Assembly (NCBI GenBank): GCA_002497685.1
Contig: DAEH01000009.1
Coordinates: 1,321-9,682 of the forward strand
Source: Euryarchaeota archaeon UBA169
GTDB lineage: Archaea; Thermoplasmatota; Poseidoniia; MGIII; CG-Epi1
Reading direction: 5' to 3'
DNA length: 8,362 nt
Numbering within the stretch: position 1 is the first letter of the stretch; each line of letters opens with the position of its first letter. Made by a program: the position numbers and the translations under genes. This document shows positions 5,227 to 8,362 of this stretch, piece after piece. Under the pieces are notes generated by a model that saw only the letters and a program-made list of their open reading frames with translations, did not search any database and was not told the origin of the DNA.

Positions 5227-8070
5227 ATGAATAATTACGCTAAACATCCAGACAAATTTAGTCAGCGTCATGTAGGTCCTTCAGAAGATGATGTAACATC
5301 AATGTTGAGTGAATTAGGTTATTCTTCATTATCTAATTTTACTAAAGATGTAATCCCTGATTCAATAATGTTTAATTCAAAGTTAAATATCGATGAAGGA
5401 GTTAGCGAACAAGAAGCTTTGAAAATTTTAAAATCGTATGCTTCAAAAAATAAGAATTACAAAAGTTATCTAGGAAATGGATATTATGGAACTATAACTC
5501 CAGGAGTCATTAAAAGAAACATTCTTGAGAATCCTGGTTGGTATACTCAATATACTCCATATCAAGCCGAAATAGCACAAGGCCGTCTGGAAGCTTTATT
5601 AAACTTCCAAACAATGATTTCAGACTTGTCAGGTATGGATATTGCCAATGCTTCATTACTTGATGAAGCTACGGCTGCAGCTGAGGCAATGAGTATGGCA
5701 TGTAATGCATTGAGAGGTAAGCGTTCAACCTTTGCAGTGTTAGATGATATTAATCAACAAACGGTTAATGTAATCAAAACTCGCGCTGAACCTTTAGAAA
5801 TCAAAGTTAAAAATAGCACATTAGAAGATTTTAATTTTGACGAGGACACTTTTGCAGTCCTAGTCCAGTATCCTAATAGATCAGGTTCAGTAGTTGACTA
5901 TTCAGAATTAGTAGCAAAGGCTCATTCGAATAATAGCTTAGTAATAGTTATTGCAGATTTACTTTCACTTTGTTTGTTAAAATCACCAGGTGAATGGGGT
6001 GCAGACATAGTAATTGGCAATTCGCAAAGATTTGGAGTTCCAATGGGTTTTGGAGGCCCTCATGCTGCATTTATAGCAACTAAAGATAAGCTAAAAAGAA
6101 ATCTTCCAGGAAGGCTGATTGGTGTTTCTAAGGATTCGCATGGAAATGATGCATTAAGATTGGCATTACAAACAAGAGAACAGCACATTCGTAGAGATAG
6201 GGCGACTAGTAACATTTGTACTGCCCAAGTTTTGTTAGCAATCATGTCTTCAATGTATGCAATATATCATGGTCCAAATAAGTTAAAGGAAATAGCGACT
6301 AGAGTAAATTACTTTACACGAGTCCTTTCTACAAGCCTTAAAACTAACGGGTTTGAATTATATTCAGATAACTTTTTTGACACGATTAGAGTCAAATGTG
6401 ACTCTAAAAAAATAATCGAATTAGGCTTAGAAAAGAATTATAATTTTTGGAATTATGGAGATTCAGTAGGAATATCCTTTGATGAGACGGTTGAAATTGC
6501 TGATATCAATGTTATTCTTGACATATTTGATTCTCCATGGGTTGAGCCTTCAATGGAGAGTATACCTTCAAATTTAATTAGAACAGATTCATTTTTAGAG
6601 CATCCCGTTTTCAATTCATATCATTCAGAGACTGAAATGTTACGATATATTCACAGATTAGAGGCAAAAGATTTATCTCTTAATTTTAGTATGATTCCAC
6701 TCGGTTCATGTACAATGAAACTTAATTCAGTTACGGAAATGGAATCAGTTACTTGGCCAGAGTTTGCTAATTTACATCCCTATATCCCCGCAAGTCAGTC
6801 AGAAGGTTATCTTAATTTATTCACAGATCTAGAAAATTGGCTTTGTGATATTACGGGTTTTTCAAAGCTTTCACTTCAACCTAATGCAGGCAGTCAAGGA
6901 GAGTATGCAGGAATGCTTGCAATTAGAGAATTCCATCATGATCGTGGAGATAGTAATCGTAATGTTTGTTTAATCCCAACTTCAGCTCACGGAACTAATC
7001 CAGCATCTGCAGTGATGGTAGGTATGAAAGTAGTAGGCGTATCTTGCGACGATGAGGGAAATATAGATTTAGAAGATTTCAGAATTAAAATTGAACAATA
7101 TTCTTCTTCTTTATCAGCTGCAATGATAACTTATCCTTCTACACACGGTGTATTCGAAGAAAAAATCAAGCAGATATGTGATTTAGTCCATAAACATGGA
7201 GGTCAAGTTTACATGGATGGTGCAAACATGAATGCTATGGTAGGTTTGTGCAAACCTGCAGACATAGGAGCAGATGTATGCCATCTCAATTTACACAAAA
7301 CCTTCTGCATACCTCATGGTGGGGGGGGGCCAGGTATGGGTCCTATAGGCGTAGCATCGCATTTAGCAGATTTTCTACCTTCTAACCCAATGGATGATTA
7401 TAAGGCCAATAGCAAAACAGGTCCCGTATCTGCCACGCATTGGGGAAGTGCTAGTATTCTACCTATTTCTTGGGCATATATTGCAATGATGGGTTCAGAA
7501 GGTCTGAAATATGCTACAGAAATTGCAATACTTAATGCCAATTACATGGCTAGTAAGTTATCTAGTGATTATACAATTTTATACAAGGGAAATAACGGAC
7601 TTATCGCTCATGAATGTATTTTAGATACACGTAATCTAATCACAGAGGCAGGTCTAACGATTGACGATATAGCAAAAAGATTAATGGATTATGGTTTTCA
7701 TGCGCCAACAATGTCTTGGCCTGTTGCTAATACTTTGATGATTGAACCCACAGAATCAGAATCTAAGGCAGAAATAGATAGATTCTGCGACTCTATGTCC
7801 TCAATCAAGAATGAAATTGATAGAATAGTAAAAGGAGAGTTTTCAAGTGAAGATAACCCTCTTCTAGGATCGCCTCACACTTCACTTGAAGTAACCTCAG
7901 ATGACTGGAATCATGAATATTCTAGAGAAATAGCAGCTTATCCTAAATCTTGGCTAAAGACAAATAAGTTTTGGCCTTCAGTTGGCCGAGTGGATAATAC
8001 CCATGGTGACCGAAATTTAATATGTTCTTGTTTAGATGTAGACTCATATTCAGAGGAAGATTATGAGTAA
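5227..8070 (+). CDS. gcvP: Glycine dehydrogenase (decarboxylating), P-protein of the glycine cleavage system
   Basis: GcvP is the PLP enzyme that decarboxylates glycine and transfers the aminomethyl group to the lipoyl arm of H-protein, giving CO2 and later methylene-tetrahydrofolate and NADH through the T- and L-proteins. At 947 residues it is the full fused form. The N-terminal half has R14-H-V-G-P18, G83-N-G-Y-Y-G-T, Q267-R-F-G-V-P-M-G-F-G-G-P-H279 and S-N-I-C331-T. The C-terminal half has P491-L-G-S-C-T-M-K498, P552-N-A-G-S-Q-G558, S586-A-H-G-T-N-P592 and the PLP lysine K691 in L-H-K-T, followed by the H-G-G-G-G-P-G loop. It ends G-D-R-N-L-I-C933-S-C935 plus a short acidic tail, as in bacterial fused enzymes. 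No break or missing key residue is seen. The start gives the usual spacing to the RHxGP motif; no Shine-Dalgarno sequence precedes it. Its last eight bases overlap the glutaredoxin gene. No H-, T- or L-protein gene lies in the window. Confidence 0.98.
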   Translation: MNNYAKHPDKFSQRHVGPSEDDVTSMLSELGYSSLSNFTKDVIPDSIMFNSKLNIDEGVSEQEALKILKSYASKNKNYKSYLGNGYYGTITPGVIKRNILENPGWYTQYTPYQAEIAQGRLEALLNFQTMISDLSGMDIANASLLDEATAAAEAMSMACNALRGKRSTFAVLDDINQQTVNVIKTRAEPLEIKVKNSTLEDFNFDEDTFAVLVQYPNRSGSVVDYSELVAKAHSNNSLVIVIADLLSLCLLKSPGEWGADIVIGNSQRFGVPMGFGGPHAAFIATKDKLKRNLPGRLIGVSKDSHGNDALRLALQTREQHIRRDRATSNICTAQVLLAIMSSMYAIYHGPNKLKEIATRVNYFTRVLSTSLKTNGFELYSDNFFDTIRVKCDSKKIIELGLEKNYNFWNYGDSVGISFDETVEIADINVILDIFDSPWVEPSMESIPSNLIRTDSFLEHPVFNSYHSETEMLRYIHRLEAKDLSLNFSMIPLGSCTMKLNSVTEMESVTWPEFANLHPYIPASQSEGYLNLFTDLENWLCDITGFSKLSLQPNAGSQGEYAGMLAIREFHHDRGDSNRNVCLIPTSAHGTNPASAVMVGMKVVGVSCDDEGNIDLEDFRIKIEQYSSSLSAAMITYPSTHGVFEEKIKQICDLVHKHGGQVYMDGANMNAMVGLCKPADIGADVCHLNLHKTFCIPHGGGGPGMGPIGVASHLADFLPSNPMDDYKANSKTGPVSATHWGSASILPISWAYIAMMGSEGLKYATEIAILNANYMASKLSSDYTILYKGNNGLIAHECILDTRNLITEAGLTIDDIAKRLMDYGFHAPTMSWPVANTLMIEPTESESKAEIDRFCDSMSSIKNEIDRIVKGEFSSEDNPLLGSPHTSLEVTSDDWNHEYSREIAAYPKSWLKTNKFWPSVGRVDNTHGDRNLICSCLDVDSYSEEDYE
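7321..7329 (+). repeat. Nine-G homopolymer inside gcvP
   Basis: Three consecutive GGG codons encode part of the conserved glycine loop (H-G-G-G-G-P-G) just after the PLP lysine. The run stands out in strongly A/T-rich DNA. The frame is intact through it, so the base count is right if the enzyme is functional. Confidence 0.9.
8053..8057 (+). promoter_or_regulatory. Shine-Dalgarno-like site for the glutaredoxin gene
   Basis: GAGGA ends five bases before the ATG at 8063 and lies inside the 3' end of gcvP. It is the only clear Shine-Dalgarno match before a start in this window, and it supports ATG 8063 as an internal start of a polycistronic mRNA. Confidence 0.6.
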
Positions 8071-8299
8071 AATACTAATGTACGGAACTGCAACATGTGG
8101 AGATTGTATACTGGCAAAGCAAGTGTTTGCTGAAAATAATGTAACTTATGATTACATAGACATTGCAAATGACGAAGAAGCTACAAAAAAAGCTATTGAG
8201 TTAAACAATGGAATGCGAAGAATTCCAGTTATTGTATTTGAAGATAAATCGATTCTTGTTGAGCCTAATAGAGAAGAAATTCTAGCTAAATTAGCCTAA
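8063..8299 (+). CDS. Glutaredoxin-like thiol-disulfide oxidoreductase
   Basis: This 78-residue protein is a single-domain glutaredoxin/mycoredoxin-type thioredoxin fold. It opens with a beta strand (I4-L-M-Y7), then carries the redox motif T11-C12-G-D-C15 at the start of the first helix, a Y-D-Y-I-D-I strand (29-34), the cis-proline loop R53-I-P55-V-I-V-F and a closing helix after E67-P-N-R-E-E. Length is normal for small Grx/NrdH proteins. It reduces disulfides in the cytoplasm; the reductant and substrate cannot be told from sequence, and the CGDC active site is closer to mycoredoxin-like proteins than to classical CPYC glutaredoxins. The ATG lies eight bases inside gcvP, with a Shine-Dalgarno-like GAGGA upstream, so it is almost surely cotranslated with gcvP. 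That pairing suggests a role in glycine cleavage redox control, which is inference. Confidence 0.92.
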   Translation: MSKILMYGTATCGDCILAKQVFAENNVTYDYIDIANDEEATKKAIELNNGMRRIPVIVFEDKSILVEPNREEILAKLA

Positions 8300-8362
8300 A
8301 TTATCCGGTTTTAAGCCTTATTTCAACCATTATTTTGTTAAGAAAGCCTTTTTATGCGGTAG
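8300..8362. other. Short 3' region after the glutaredoxin gene, no gene supported
   Basis: These 63 bases are A/T-rich. A T5 run at 8349-8353 could act as an archaeal oligo-T terminator for the gcvP operon, but there is no stem. On the minus strand a 10-codon frame enters from the right edge and stops at 8330-8332; it could be the end of a convergent gene, but it is too short to judge. Confidence 0.3.

Noticed and set aside
6060..6245. Minus-strand 61-codon open frame
   Set aside because: It is antisense to the conserved core of gcvP and has no sign of its own promoter or family.
8330..8362. Possible 3' end of a convergent minus-strand gene (ten codons before a TAA)
   Set aside because: Too short to distinguish from chance and cut by the window edge.

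Overview
The window looks like archaeal DNA, most likely from an uncultivated marine planktonic euryarchaeote of the Marine Group II/III (Thermoplasmatota) kind. This is inferred from four things. The coding sequence is strongly A/T-rich. Most starts lack a Shine-Dalgarno sequence and have TATA-like upstream boxes instead. The minus operon is tightly packed. It ends in a very large N-glycosylation-rich surface protein with one C-terminal membrane span followed by a CxxC zinc-ribbon-like tail. No marker gene is present, so the assignment is tentative.

Layout: a divergent promoter region (about 5140-5226) splits the window. Leftward (minus strand) runs a compact four-gene cluster: a DUF2203 protein (5139-4696), an unrecognised 98-residue protein (4664-4368), a class-IB HAD phosphatase (4368-3724) whose start codon overlaps the previous stop by one base, and, 22 bases on, an exported giant protein (3701 to the left edge). 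The giant stays open at the edge, with 1233 codons visible. It has a signal peptide, two copies of a galactose-binding-like jelly-roll domain separated by CARDB/NEW3-like beta domains, several Ig/FN3-like domains, a membrane helix and the beginning of a cytoplasmic CxxC motif.

Rightward (plus strand) are a full-length fused glycine decarboxylase P-protein, gcvP (5227-8070), and a small glutaredoxin-like protein (8063-8299) that starts inside the last codons of gcvP, so the two are probably translationally coupled. The last 63 bases hold no gene I can support.

How the genes may work together: GcvP releases CO2 from glycine and loads the aminomethyl group onto lipoyl H-protein. The coupled redoxin could keep cysteines of that system reduced; GcvP has an active-region cysteine (C331) and a C-terminal C-S-C (C933, C935) at places matching a regulatory disulfide described in a cyanobacterial P-protein. 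The HAD enzyme resembles phosphoserine phosphatases, which would give a serine/glycine theme across the divergent promoter, but it lacks the usual phosphoserine-recognition residues, so that link is weak. There is no CRISPR array, tRNA, rRNA, insertion sequence or defence system in the window.
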